From an uncultured Bacteroides sp. (GTDB lineage: Bacteria; Bacteroidota; Bacteroidia; Bacteroidales; Bacteroidaceae): DNA of 64,000 bases. The first letter of the stretch is position 1; each line of letters opens with the position of its first letter. The stretch is taken from the NCBI RefSeq assembly GCF_963675905.1, contig NZ_OY780936.1, positions 868,001 through 932,000 on the forward strand, given 5' to 3'. The position numbers and the translations under genes were made by a program. This document shows, piece after piece, positions 35,593 through 45,723 of the stretch. The notes below the pieces were generated by a model. The model did no database searches, had not been told where the DNA came from, and worked only from the letters and a program-made list of their open reading frames with translations.

Positions 35593-35617
35593 ATAATTCC
35601 TTATTATAAGCATTTTC

Positions 35618-36787
35618 ATGAAAAAACTGTTTTTGATACTATTAGGCATAATTATATTTAGTGCATGTCATCATGATGAGCCAACTCCTAGTGCTGCCGA
35701 TAATCGTACAGTGTTGGTCTATATGATTGCAGATAATAGCCTTACATCAAATGTTGAAGCTAATATTGACAGTATGATGTCTGGATATAAAACAGCAAAA
35801 GTAACAGGTAATTTGTTGATTTATCTTGATGATACTAAAAAATCTCCCGTTTTATATAAACTGAAAAAGAATAGTAACGGTACTGTAACCAAAGAGGCGG
35901 TTAAATATTATTCAGAGCAAAATTCAGTAGATGTTTCTGTAATGAAAGGTATTCTTTCTGATGTTTATAGCTCTTATCCTGCATCAAGTTATGGGTTGGT
36001 TCTATGGTCTCATGGATATAGTTGGGTTCCTACGCCAACAACAAAAACAATTACTACACGTTGGTTTGGGCAGGATCAGGAAACTTCAACTCAAGGAGGT
36101 GAAACTCATTATATGGATATTCCTGATTTAGCGTCTGCTATATCTGGAGCTCCTCATCTTGATTTCATAATGTTTGATGCTTGTTTGATGAGTGGTGTTG
36201 AGGTTGCTTATGAATTGAAGGATTATACAGATTATCTGATAGCTTCTCCTGCTGAAGTTATTACCGACGGTTTTCCTTATGATCAGATTATTGAACCAAT
36301 GTTTAGTACAAATAAAAATTATCAAAAGATAGCATCAAGCTTTTTTGATTATTACAATGCAATGAGCGGAGAATATAAATCAGCAACAATTGCAATGATT
36401 AAATGTAGTGAGATGGATAATCTGTCTGCAGCAACAAAGAAAATCATAGCTGCTCATACTTCTGAAGTTAGCACCTTTGTTTCCAATGGTATTCAGTTAT
36501 ATGATCGTGAAAGCTCAAATAACCATTTTGCATACGACTTTGGACATATAATTCAAAGTATTTCAACCACTGATGAATGGACTGCTTTTCAGAAACAATT
36601 GAATGCTACAGTAGTTTATAAAGCAACAACTGATTATTTTATTAATTTACCAATTGATTCCAATCATTTTAGTGGCTTAGGAGCATACATTCCTAAAGCA
36701 ACCCAAACCACGTATAATAGTTTCTTTAAAACACTTTCCTGGTATAATGCAGCTGGTTGGAATCAGGTTAGCTGGTATTGGGAATAA
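35618..36787 (+). CDS. Clostripain-like (C11 family) cysteine protease lipoprotein
   Basis: A 389-residue protein with lipobox F-S-A-C (Cys17). The caspase-like fold of the C11 family is shown by V-Y-M-I-A-D-N-S-L (34-42), the catalytic His132 in L-W-S-H-G and Cys189 in F-D-A-C-L-M-S-G-V-E-V-A-Y. Clostripain cuts after arginine; the specificity here is unknown. It would face the periplasm or the cell surface. fkp follows after 41 bp. Confidence 0.88.
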   Translation: MKKLFLILLGIIIFSACHHDEPTPSAADNRTVLVYMIADNSLTSNVEANIDSMMSGYKTAKVTGNLLIYLDDTKKSPVLYKLKKNSNGTVTKEAVKYYSEQNSVDVSVMKGILSDVYSSYPASSYGLVLWSHGYSWVPTPTTKTITTRWFGQDQETSTQGGETHYMDIPDLASAISGAPHLDFIMFDACLMSGVEVAYELKDYTDYLIASPAEVITDGFPYDQIIEPMFSTNKNYQKIASSFFDYYNAMSGEYKSATIAMIKCSEMDNLSAATKKIIAAHTSEVSTFVSNGIQLYDRESSNNHFAYDFGHIIQSISTTDEWTAFQKQLNATVVYKATTDYFINLPIDSNHFSGLGAYIPKATQTTYNSFFKTLSWYNAAGWNQVSWYWE

Positions 36788-36828
36788 AGTCTGTTGACTT
36801 TTTAGATAAAGATTAAATTTAGTATAAA

Positions 36829-39681
36829 ATGCAAAAACTTCTTTCACTCCCTCCAAATTTAGTAGATTGTTTTCACGAAATAGAAGGAGCGGATTATAAA
36901 GATTGGTTCTGTACATCAGATCCAATTGGAGCTAAATTAGGTTCTGGCGGAGGTACAACCTGGCTATTGGCGGAATGTCAAAAGAAGAATGCTCCGGAAG
37001 CTAATTTCACTCAGTGGATATCTCAGGAAAAACGTATATTACTCCATGCCGGAGGGCAGAGTCGCCGATTGCCTGGTTATGCTCCTTCAGGTAAAATACT
37101 TACTCCAATTCCTGTTTTTAGATGGGAGAGGGGACAGAAACTTAAACAAAATCTGCTTTCACTTCAATTGCCTCTTTATGAACAAATAATGAAGAAGGCA
37201 CCAGATTCTTTGCATACATTAATTGCTAGTGGAGACGTTTATATCCGGTCTGAAAAAACATTGCAACCAATTCCCGAAGCGGATGTAGTTTGTTATGGTT
37301 TATGGGTTGATCCATCTTTAGCAACTCACCATGGTGTGTTTGTTTCTGACAGGAAAAAGCCCGATCAGCTTGATTTTATGCTTCAGAAACCATCACTTGA
37401 AGAACTTGGCTCGTTGGCTAAAACGCACATGTTTCTCATGGATATTGGTATCTGGATATTAAGTGACCGTGCTGTTGAATTACTTATGAAACGTTCTTGC
37501 ACAGCAGATGGTAACGAACTAAAATATTACGACCTCTATACAGATTTTGGTTTGGCATTGGGCGATAATCCACGTATAAAAGATGAAGATTTAAATTCTC
37601 TTTCAGTGGCTATTCTTCCTCTTCCGGGTGGAGAATTTTACCATTATGGAACCAGTAAGGAACTTATATCTTCTACATTGGCTGTTCAGAATTTGGTTCG
37701 TGATCAACGTGAGATTATGCAGCGGAAGGTAAAACCTCATCCGGCCATGTTTGTTCAGAATGCCGGGATTGGAATTCAACTCACTGCCGATAATTCTGAA
37801 TTGTGGGTAGAAAATAGCCATATTGGTAAGCAATGGACTTTGACTCATCAGCATATTATTACCGGAGTTCCGGAAAATGATTGGGAAATGAAACTCCCTG
37901 CTGGTGTTTGTGTTGATGTTGTTCCAATTGGTGAATATGATTTTGCCGCCCGCGCATACGGATTGAACGATGCATTCAAAGGTGCTCTCGCTAATAAGGA
38001 GACTTTATTTATGGGAATGCCATTTATTGAATGGTTATCTACCAGAGGTCTGCAACTTGACGAAACTACTTTTGGTCGGACAGATGACCTTCAGGCTGCT
38101 AAGTTATTCCCTGTTTGCCATAACACTGAAGAACTTGGAAAGGTATTCCGCTGGATGATATTTGAACCTGAGTTTGCAGAGGGAAAGCAAATATGGGAAC
38201 AGTCGGTTAGACTTTCTGCCGATGAGCTTTCTGCAAAGGCAAATTTAAAGAGACTTTATGCACAACGTGAGACTTTTAGAAAGAAAAACTGGTCGGCATT
38301 AGCTGCAAATTACGATAAAAGTGTATTTTACCAGCTAAACCTGGCAGATGCAGCATCCGAATTTGCTAAACAACAGATTGCTTTACCCGAACTTCTAGAC
38401 GAAGATGCTCCTTTGATGACACGAATCCATAACCAAATGTTTCGTGCCCGTGCATTACAATTACAGAATAAAGAATATAAAGCTGAAGAACAAAGGGCAT
38501 TTGCTCTGCTTCGTGAAGGATTGATAGGCTCGTTGTCTGAGAAAAAACAGCAGCCAATAATGAATGTATATCCCGATCAGATTGTATGGAGCCGCAGTCC
38601 GGTTCGTATTGATTTGGCAGGCGGTTGGACAGATACACCTCCTTACTGTCTTTATTCGGGGGGAAATGTAGTCAATATAGCCATAGAACTCAATGGTCAA
38701 CCACCTTTGCAGGTATATGTAAAGCCAAGCAAGGAATATAAAGTGATACTTCGCTCAATTGATTTGGGAGCAATGGAAGTTGTAACTACCTATGAAGAAT
38801 TGAATGACTTTGCTAAGGTTGGTTCACCTTTTTCTATTCCTAAAGCAGCTCTTACTTTAGCAGGATTTAGCCGAATGTTTGCTTCTAAAACTTACAAAAC
38901 ATTAGAAGATCAATTAAAGGAATTCGGATCGGGTATTGAAGTAACTTTGCTTGCTGCCATTCCTGCCGGATCTGGTTTAGGAACAAGCTCCATTCTTGCT
39001 TCTACAGTACTTGGTGCTGTATCTGATTTCTGTGGATTGGCCTGGGATAAGAATGAAATTTGTAAGCGTACTCTGGTTTTGGAACAATTGCTTACTACTG
39101 GTGGTGGTTGGCAGGATCAATACGGTGGTGTGCTTCACGGCGTGAAACTGCTGCAGACAAATAAAGGATTCGATCAATCTCCTTTAGTTCGCTGGTTGCC
39201 CGATTATATATTTAATAATCCGGAATATAAACCTTGTCACTTGCTTTATTACACAGGTATTACCCGTACAGCAAAAGGTATTCTTTCAGAGATTGTTTGC
39301 GGTATGTTCCTTAATTCTACTGAGCATCTGACGTTGCTTAGTGAAATGAAAGCACATGCACTCGATACTTACGAAGCTATTCAGCGTGGTAATTTCGAAG
39401 AAATGGCAGCATTGGTAGGTAAAACATGGGATCAGAATAAAGCATTGGATTCTGGTACTAATCCTCCGGCAGTAGAAGCAATAATAGATTTAATAAAGGA
39501 TTATACTTTAGGATACAAACTTCCTGGAGCAGGAGGTGGTGGCTATCTTTATATTATTGCCAAAGATCCGAAAGCTGCATTGAAAATCAGAGATATTCTG
39601 AACGAACATCAGCCAAATCCAAATGCAAGATTTGTAGAAATGACTCTTTCAAATAAAGGATTGCAGGTTAGCCGTTCTTAA
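36829..39681 (+). CDS. fkp: Bifunctional L-fucokinase / GDP-L-fucose pyrophosphorylase
   Basis: A 950-residue fusion enzyme, essentially the length of B. fragilis Fkp. The N-terminal half (about 1-430) is the nucleotidyltransferase, with H-A-G-G-Q-S-R-R-L-P as its nucleotide loop. The C-terminal part (about 580-950) is a GHMP kinase, with L-A-G-G-W-T-D-T-P-P-Y and P-A-G-S-G-L-G-T-S-S. It salvages free L-fucose to GDP-L-fucose for capsule and glycoprotein fucosylation. The de novo genes gmd and fcl lie 5 kb downstream on the other strand. Confidence 0.96.
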   Translation: MQKLLSLPPNLVDCFHEIEGADYKDWFCTSDPIGAKLGSGGGTTWLLAECQKKNAPEANFTQWISQEKRILLHAGGQSRRLPGYAPSGKILTPIPVFRWERGQKLKQNLLSLQLPLYEQIMKKAPDSLHTLIASGDVYIRSEKTLQPIPEADVVCYGLWVDPSLATHHGVFVSDRKKPDQLDFMLQKPSLEELGSLAKTHMFLMDIGIWILSDRAVELLMKRSCTADGNELKYYDLYTDFGLALGDNPRIKDEDLNSLSVAILPLPGGEFYHYGTSKELISSTLAVQNLVRDQREIMQRKVKPHPAMFVQNAGIGIQLTADNSELWVENSHIGKQWTLTHQHIITGVPENDWEMKLPAGVCVDVVPIGEYDFAARAYGLNDAFKGALANKETLFMGMPFIEWLSTRGLQLDETTFGRTDDLQAAKLFPVCHNTEELGKVFRWMIFEPEFAEGKQIWEQSVRLSADELSAKANLKRLYAQRETFRKKNWSALAANYDKSVFYQLNLADAASEFAKQQIALPELLDEDAPLMTRIHNQMFRARALQLQNKEYKAEEQRAFALLREGLIGSLSEKKQQPIMNVYPDQIVWSRSPVRIDLAGGWTDTPPYCLYSGGNVVNIAIELNGQPPLQVYVKPSKEYKVILRSIDLGAMEVVTTYEELNDFAKVGSPFSIPKAALTLAGFSRMFASKTYKTLEDQLKEFGSGIEVTLLAAIPAGSGLGTSSILASTVLGAVSDFCGLAWDKNEICKRTLVLEQLLTTGGGWQDQYGGVLHGVKLLQTNKGFDQSPLVRWLPDYIFNNPEYKPCHLLYYTGITRTAKGILSEIVCGMFLNSTEHLTLLSEMKAHALDTYEAIQRGNFEEMAALVGKTWDQNKALDSGTNPPAVEAIIDLIKDYTLGYKLPGAGGGGYLYIIAKDPKAALKIRDILNEHQPNPNARFVEMTLSNKGLQVSRS

Positions 39682-39702
39682 TTTGATTACTTATATAAAA
39701 GT

Positions 39703-39749
39703 AAAAGTCCTCTTGTCTGGAGATTATAACAGATAAGAGGACTTTTTTT
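39703..39749 (+). terminator. Terminator of fkp
   Basis: AAAAGTCCTCTT (39703-39714) pairs with AAGAGGACTTTT (39735-39746) and runs into a T tract. Confidence 0.85.
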
Positions 39750-39997
39750 AATCCTCTGGTTATACTGTTCAATATCTATAATTAGTATTAGCTTTCATTT
39801 GCGTGTTGTTGAACTGCATATGTATGTAAGCCTAATGTGCATTGATTAAAAGTTCTACCAACTCTGTAATTGATATTAAATACTCAAAATTTGCTGATAT
39901 CTTCTGCTAAATCACTCCTGATATTTTGAATAACCCGGCCAGCAAAAATAAATCTTTCGTTTCATTTTTATAATTACTGGTCGGATATTAATTAATT

Positions 39998-40085
39998 CTT
40001 GTACAAAAAAATGTAATCTTCTGTACAGAAGAATTATTTCTTTTGTACAAAACAATTCATTCTTTTGTACAAGGGGAAAAGAATA
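39998..40085. repeat. Four-unit TGTACA array, 22-bp pitch (array C)
   Basis: TGTACA occurs at 40000, 40022, 40044 and 40066, exactly 22 bp apart, with the same GAATTA-like filler as the arrays at 4526 and 17926. Units 3-4 pair as CTTTTGTACAAAA... with TTTTGTACAAGG. The rest of this 600-bp gap holds no gene. Confidence 0.88.
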
Positions 40086-40239
40086 TCCCGCCAGCTTTTT
40101 TATTTCTGATAAGAGAGCTGATTAAATACCTCACCGGAGTTTGGAAAACATATAATGAGCGCTTCTGGATTTCATATTATTGCCGCTTTTATCTATGAAC
40201 TGCATTTGGTCAACGATAATATGCAGGTGGTCAAAAGAA

Positions 40240-40271
40240 TTTGATTCCCCGATTTTTAGATACTAGCTTTG
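40240..40271 (+). promoter_or_regulatory. Promoter of the outer-membrane barrel/two-component operon
   Basis: TTTG (40240-40243), 20 bp, TAGCTTTG (40264-40271), 20 bp before the first ATG. Confidence 0.75.
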
Positions 40272-40290
40272 CATAGAACTAAAAAAAGAA

Positions 40291-42738
40291 ATGATTATGT
40301 ATAAGCTAAGTTGCCTTTTTCTTTTATTGAATTCTTTTCTATGTTTCAATGCTTTTTCTTCAGAGACAAGCACAGTGTTAAGTGGTAAAGTGCTTGTAGA
40401 AAACAAATCACAGCTGGAAGGTGCTCAGGTTATTTTACTGGCCCAGAAAGATTCTTCTTTTGTAAAGGGAACTGCCAGCGATAATAATGGAAACTTTGTT
40501 TTCAGACAAATAGCTCCGGGACGTTATTTTGTTCAGATTTCCATGCTTGGTTATAAAAAAGAGTTCAGAAATACTGTGGTTGAAGACGGAAAGTCGGTTG
40601 TGCTTTCGCCTGTATATATGGAAGTGGAAGCTCAGAACCTGAAAGCAATTGTAGTAACAGGTAAAAGGCCACCAATAGAGATTATGGCTGATAAAACTGT
40701 TATTAATATTGAATCGTATTCATTAAGTTCTGGAAATAGTGCATTATCTGTAATGCAAAGTCTTCCGGGTGTAATAGTTGGGAATGATGGCTCTTTCTCT
40801 TTGAATGGTAAAGCCGGAACAAAGGTTCTAGTTGATGGAAAGACCTATTACTTGGGAGGAACAGAGTTGGTTAATTACCTCAAATCTACTCCGGCTTCAG
40901 CTCTTGATAAAGTAGAATTAATCACAAACCCATCAGCAAAATATGATGCAAGCGGAAATTCGGGTGTTATTAATATCAGGACTAAAAAATCAAAGATGAT
41001 GGGCTTTAATATGACCCTTAATTCAAGCTTCGAACAAGGTGATTACGGACGGTTTAACAATAATGTATCGTTCAATCATCGGAATGGGAAAATAAATGTT
41101 TTTGGAATGTATGGTTATTACACAGGACATGATTTTATTGATTTAAAAGTTATCAGAAAAATGAATAGCTCTTTTTCTCCATCATATACTACATTCGATC
41201 AGAATTCGTTGCGCAAAAGAGCAGATGATAATCAATATTTTAACGCAGGAATTCAGTATTATCTTTCGGACATGACTACTTTTGAGCTTTCAGCCAATGG
41301 ATACTTAGCCAAACGTTCGGAGAGAGGAACGATAAATTCAGCTTTTTATAAGTCTGTATTGAAGAATGATTCAACTCTTAATTCGTTTACCAATAATAAT
41401 GAGCATAGAAATAATTTCAGTTCAAGCCTGAATATGCTTCATAAGTTAGATAATAAAGGAAAAGAGGTGAGTATTTCTTTTGATTATCTGCACTATTCTC
41501 TTGATGAGGATCAGATACATAATGATAGTTTTGCGGGACTGAATGGTGCAACACGTGACGAGTATTCAAAAGGATTGAAGAACGGAACAATTAATATGTA
41601 TTCTGGTAGAGCTGATCTTACTTATCCGGTATCTGACAAATTGTCCTTCGAAACAGGAGTGAAATCTGAATTTGTGCACATCGATAATGCATCTGCATAT
41701 CAAAACAAGGTAGGAGTGAACTGGCTTCCGGATTATGGATTAAGTTATCAGTTCCTTTATCGTGAAAATATAAATGCAGCTTATGTCAGCACAAAGTATT
41801 CATTTAATAAATTTCATCTTGAAGGCGGGGTTAGATTGGAAAATACAAATGTGAAAGGTCATCAGCCAGGAAACCAGCAACATAATGATTCTTTGTTTAC
41901 CAAGTCGTACACAGATATATTCCCTACAGTTATTCTGAGCTATAGCCTTAACAATATGAATACTTTTAATTTTACTTATGGAAGAAGGATAGGCAGACCT
42001 AATTACAAAGATTTGAATCCGTTTACTTATATATTCGACGCTTATACATACGAGCAGGGAAATACAGCATTACAACCACAGTTTTCTGATAATTTTGATT
42101 TATCGTATATCATTAGGAATAATTATCGTATTGGTTTGTTTTACGGTACAACTCAAAAGGCCATAGTGAAATCGTATATCATTAACGAAAACGAAAATAG
42201 AGTATATGTTATGCCAACTAATATGTCATCGTATCACTCGTATGGTTTAAGAGTGGGCGTAGGAGATCTTTCATTTGTGAATTTTCTGCACTCAAGCATT
42301 AATGCAGGTTTAGTGCGTAATAATTATAATTGGGATTTGGATGCTTTTAGCAAAAAGAACAGAAAAACAACCATCATGTTTAGTCTGAATAATAGAATAA
42401 GCCTACCTAAAGATTGGGCGGCGGAAGTTACCGGATTTTATAATGGTAAAATGGCTTACGGGCAAATATCCGTTTCTCCTATATGGAGACTTTCTGCCGG
42501 AATTCAGAGGAGGTTCCTGAAAGGGAATGCAACATTAGGAATATATTCAAATGATATTTTAAATTCATACAGAGAAAAAGGAAGTGGCATCTTTAATGGA
42601 ACATGGGCTAGTACCAATGAAAGAAATGACCGATGTGTAATTGGAGTCTCTTTAACTTATCGATTCAAAAAAGGGTATATTTCAAAAGAATATAAGAAAA
42701 AAGGAGAATCTTTTGATACAAAAAGAATAAATTTGTAG
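40291..42738 (+). CDS. TonB-dependent-receptor-like outer-membrane beta-barrel protein
   Basis: An 815-residue protein (the start could also be ATG 40297). A signal peptide is followed by a carboxypeptidase-regulatory-like beta-sandwich (about 30-115), a plug-like domain (about 118-235, with V-M-Q-S-L-P-G-V and N-P-S-A-K-Y-D-A-S-G), and a large barrel ending in aromatic strands. It resembles the Bacteroidetes 'outer membrane beta-barrel family' rather than SusC, and no SusD follows. A histidine kinase/response regulator pair follows after 17 bp, so expression or sensing may be linked to it. The ligand is unknown. Confidence 0.82.
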   Translation: MIMYKLSCLFLLLNSFLCFNAFSSETSTVLSGKVLVENKSQLEGAQVILLAQKDSSFVKGTASDNNGNFVFRQIAPGRYFVQISMLGYKKEFRNTVVEDGKSVVLSPVYMEVEAQNLKAIVVTGKRPPIEIMADKTVINIESYSLSSGNSALSVMQSLPGVIVGNDGSFSLNGKAGTKVLVDGKTYYLGGTELVNYLKSTPASALDKVELITNPSAKYDASGNSGVINIRTKKSKMMGFNMTLNSSFEQGDYGRFNNNVSFNHRNGKINVFGMYGYYTGHDFIDLKVIRKMNSSFSPSYTTFDQNSLRKRADDNQYFNAGIQYYLSDMTTFELSANGYLAKRSERGTINSAFYKSVLKNDSTLNSFTNNNEHRNNFSSSLNMLHKLDNKGKEVSISFDYLHYSLDEDQIHNDSFAGLNGATRDEYSKGLKNGTINMYSGRADLTYPVSDKLSFETGVKSEFVHIDNASAYQNKVGVNWLPDYGLSYQFLYRENINAAYVSTKYSFNKFHLEGGVRLENTNVKGHQPGNQQHNDSLFTKSYTDIFPTVILSYSLNNMNTFNFTYGRRIGRPNYKDLNPFTYIFDAYTYEQGNTALQPQFSDNFDLSYIIRNNYRIGLFYGTTQKAIVKSYIINENENRVYVMPTNMSSYHSYGLRVGVGDLSFVNFLHSSINAGLVRNNYNWDLDAFSKKNRKTTIMFSLNNRISLPKDWAAEVTGFYNGKMAYGQISVSPIWRLSAGIQRRFLKGNATLGIYSNDILNSYREKGSGIFNGTWASTNERNDRCVIGVSLTYRFKKGYISKEYKKKGESFDTKRINL

Positions 42739-42755
42739 TATAAGCACCTTAAATA

Positions 42756-43820
42756 ATGAAAACGAAGAAATATAATATATGGTTCTGGATTGTTCCATTG
42801 ATTTTTGCAGCTGTTGTAATGGCAGGTATTCGTCTAGTAAGTGATACTCCTACAGGTTACAAATTTTGGGAACGACCTTTGGAATGGAACCTTGTTGAGT
42901 TTGGTTTCGCAATAATAATAGCGTATCTGTGCCAGTTTATTATTAGTTATTTGTTAGAAAGAAATAGTACACGTACCGTAAGGCTTACAGTTAAGATGTT
43001 TCTTTCAGAATATCTTTTGGTTTTGGCTGCGGGAATTATTGTATTCAATCCCTGTCTGGTATTAATACATAATCTGATAAATGATCCTCTGGGAGTGGAT
43101 GACATAACAATTGCCAATATAATTTTTCTTTTGGTGCTTATTATCATCTATTCTCTTTTTCGAGGAAATCAGATTCTTAATGCATATATAGATCAGAAAC
43201 TGCAGACTCAGAAAATAAAAACTATGCAGATTGAAACAGAACTGAAATTTTTAAAAGCTCAGTTCCATCCTCATTTTTTATTCAATGCATTAAATACCAT
43301 TTATTTCCAGATCGACGAGAAGAATGAGACTCCCAGAAAAACAATTGAGCAGTTGTCGGATTTGTTGCGCTATCAGCTCTATGATGTTAATCAGGCAGTA
43401 ACTATTGAACAAGAAATTAACTTTCTGCATACTTATATAGATTTGCAAAAGGTACGGATGAAAGAGAGTCTGAAATTAGATATTTCTTTTGATCCAATGC
43501 TAAAAGCTCAAAAGATCCATTCTTTGCTTTTGTTTCCATTGGTTGAGAATGCATTGAAATATGTAGGAGGGGAGTACTGGATAAAGATAGATGGTAAACT
43601 TGATGGAAATAGATTGTTGTTTGAAGTTGTGAATGCTATTCCTCAAACTCCTTCTCCCGCTCCTAAAATAGGTGGAATTGGACTGGAAAATCTAAAAAGA
43701 AGGCTCGAACTGTTATATCCGGGTAAGCATAAACTTCAGATTTCTAAGACTGCAGACTCTTATAAGGCAAATTTAATGATCGAGTTTAAATTTGAAATAA
43801 ATAGCCAGAATGAAAATTAA
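42756..43820 (+). CDS. LytS/YpdA-type sensor histidine kinase
   Basis: A 354-residue protein with four predicted membrane segments (within about 8-140), a short coiled linker, and a His-kinase domain of the LytS family whose phospho-accepting histidine lies in Q-F-H-P-H-F-L-F-N-A-L-N (169-180). The ATP-binding G box is G-G-I-G-L-E-N-L-K-R-R-L. There is no separate periplasmic domain, so the signal is probably sensed in or near the membrane. It overlaps the response regulator gene by 11 bp. Confidence 0.9.
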   Translation: MKTKKYNIWFWIVPLIFAAVVMAGIRLVSDTPTGYKFWERPLEWNLVEFGFAIIIAYLCQFIISYLLERNSTRTVRLTVKMFLSEYLLVLAAGIIVFNPCLVLIHNLINDPLGVDDITIANIIFLLVLIIIYSLFRGNQILNAYIDQKLQTQKIKTMQIETELKFLKAQFHPHFLFNALNTIYFQIDEKNETPRKTIEQLSDLLRYQLYDVNQAVTIEQEINFLHTYIDLQKVRMKESLKLDISFDPMLKAQKIHSLLLFPLVENALKYVGGEYWIKIDGKLDGNRLLFEVVNAIPQTPSPAPKIGGIGLENLKRRLELLYPGKHKLQISKTADSYKANLMIEFKFEINSQNEN

Positions 43821-44517
43821 ATGTATAATAACAGATGATGAACCGATAGCAAGAAATGGAATTCTAAGCTATGTTGAAAAGCTAGATTTCCTTGAATTAG
43901 TTGGCGTTTGTGAAGATGCAATACAGCTAAGTAACGCCTTGAAAACGCAACACGTAGATTTGTTGTTTCTTGATATTGAAATGCCTTATATGTCGGGCAT
44001 TGATTTGCTCAGTAGTCTGGTTAATCCTCCTAAAGTAATTATTACCAGTGCTTACGAACAGTATGCTATAAAGGGATATGATCTGGAAGTTGTAGATTAT
44101 TTGCTTAAACCGATTCCTTTTGAACAATTTCTGAAAGCTGTGAATAAGGCATACGACGTAATTGTAAATCAAACAGCACCAAAATCTCCTGATTATTTCT
44201 TTGTAAAAGCAAATCAGAAACTGGAAAAGATATTCTTCAAGGATATATTATATGTTGAGGGGATAGAGAACTATGTGGCTATTCAAACTATTTCGGGAAA
44301 GGTTATAACTCATTCAACTCTTAAGCTTATATTGGAGAATCTTCCTGAACAGATTTTTATTCAGACGCATAAGTCTTTTATTATAAATATTGAAAAGGTG
44401 CTGAATATTGAAGGAAATATGCTTGGCATAGATAAATATAAAATTCCAATATCAAGGACTTATAAAGAAAAAGTGCTGGAAGCTATCCTTAAAAATAAAT
44501 TGCTTAGTGGTTGTTGA
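43810..44517 (+). CDS. LytTR-family response regulator
   Basis: A 235-residue regulator with a receiver domain (phospho-accepting Asp55 in L-F-L-D-I-E-M-P) and a C-terminal LytTR DNA-binding domain (about 135-235, with Y-V-E-G-I-E-N-Y-V-A-I). It is translationally coupled to the kinase gene. Such pairs often regulate adjacent membrane-protein genes, here possibly the upstream barrel gene. Confidence 0.92.
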   Translation: MKIKCIITDDEPIARNGILSYVEKLDFLELVGVCEDAIQLSNALKTQHVDLLFLDIEMPYMSGIDLLSSLVNPPKVIITSAYEQYAIKGYDLEVVDYLLKPIPFEQFLKAVNKAYDVIVNQTAPKSPDYFFVKANQKLEKIFFKDILYVEGIENYVAIQTISGKVITHSTLKLILENLPEQIFIQTHKSFIINIEKVLNIEGNMLGIDKYKIPISRTYKEKVLEAILKNKLLSGC

Positions 44518-44533
44518 CTCTGATATTTAAAAC

Positions 44534-44566
44534 AATAATAGGACATATCACATGCCCTATTATCTT
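44534..44566. terminator. Hairpin between converging operons
   Basis: ATAATAGG and CCCTATTAT pair around a CAT/ATG inner stem, 17 bp after the response regulator stop. Confidence 0.55.
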
Positions 44567-44634
44567 AATCTACTCTATTAATCAACTTAATTTGTTGTTC
44601 AGATCGCTCTGAACTTTATCATATGTCTATTTTT

Positions 44635-45723
44635 TTATTTATTAATATACCAATCGTATATCATTGCAATACCATCTTCTAGTTCCACTTTGTGCTTCCA
44701 GCCTAGACTGTGAAGCTTAGAAGGATCAGTTAGCTTGCGCATTGTTCCGTCCGGTTTATCGGCATTGAAAACAATGTTTCCTTCGAAGCCGACTTTTTCT
44801 GCAACAAGGTAAGCAAGTTCTTTGATAGAAAGTTCTTTTCCTGTACCTATGTTAATATGGCAATTACGTACTTCCTTGCTGTTTCCTTTCAGATCTGCAA
44901 AATCTACATTTTCCATAATAAAGACACAAGCATCGGCCATATCTTCACTCCAAAGGAATTCGCGTAGGGGAGCACCTGTTCCCCATATCTCTACATTTAC
45001 TTTTCCGTTGGCAGATTGGGTAATACCGTATTTATTTAGTTTTTCAAGAATTGCTTCTTGACTGGCATTTCCATCTACACCTTCTACTGGAGCAGTATTA
45101 AAATCCTTGCGGATTTCATCCCAGTTACCTTCCATTAGCTGTTTACCTAAGTGTGCCTTTCTGATTAAAGCCGGCAATACATGACTGCGTTCCAAATTAA
45201 AATTATCATTCGGGCCATAAAGATTGGTTGGCATTACCGCAATATAGTTTGTTCCATATTGCAGGTTAAAGCTTTCACACATTTTTAGTCCGGCAATCTT
45301 AGCCAATGCATAAGGCTCATTAGTATATTCCAATTCAGAAGAAAGAAGGCAGTCTTCTTTCATTGGTTGGGGAGCATTTCCCGGGTAAATACAAGTACTA
45401 CCAAGAAACAGCAACTTCTTTACTCCGGTACGGAATGAATTGTATATTACATTATTCTGTATTTCCAGATTGCGATAAATAAAATCGGCTCTGTAAAGGC
45501 TATTCGCAACAATACCGCCTACGTGTGCGGCTGCCAAAAATACATATTCTGGCTTTTCCTGATCAAAAAACTCAGTTACAGCAGCCTGATTACATAAATC
45601 AAGCTCTTTATGAGTACGAAGAACAAAATTAGTATATCCTTTTTTCTTCAGATTATTTAGAATAGCCGAACCTACAAGTCCACGGTGTCCGGCTACAAAA
45701 ATCCTTGCATCTTTTTTCATCAT
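44635..45723 (-). CDS. fcl: GDP-L-fucose synthase
   Basis: A 362-residue short-chain-dehydrogenase-fold epimerase/reductase that turns GDP-4-keto-6-deoxymannose into GDP-L-fucose with NADPH. It has the nucleotide loop G-H-R-G-L-V-G (12-18) and the catalytic Y-A-L-A-K (Tyr138, Lys142). Its ATG shares one base with the gmd stop (TAATG), so the two are translationally coupled. Confidence 0.95.
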   Translation of the reverse strand: MMKKDARIFVAGHRGLVGSAILNNLKKKGYTNFVLRTHKELDLCNQAAVTEFFDQEKPEYVFLAAAHVGGIVANSLYRADFIYRNLEIQNNVIYNSFRTGVKKLLFLGSTCIYPGNAPQPMKEDCLLSSELEYTNEPYALAKIAGLKMCESFNLQYGTNYIAVMPTNLYGPNDNFNLERSHVLPALIRKAHLGKQLMEGNWDEIRKDFNTAPVEGVDGNASQEAILEKLNKYGITQSANGKVNVEIWGTGAPLREFLWSEDMADACVFIMENVDFADLKGNSKEVRNCHINIGTGKELSIKELAYLVAEKVGFEGNIVFNADKPDGTMRKLTDPSKLHSLGWKHKVELEDGIAMIYDWYINK

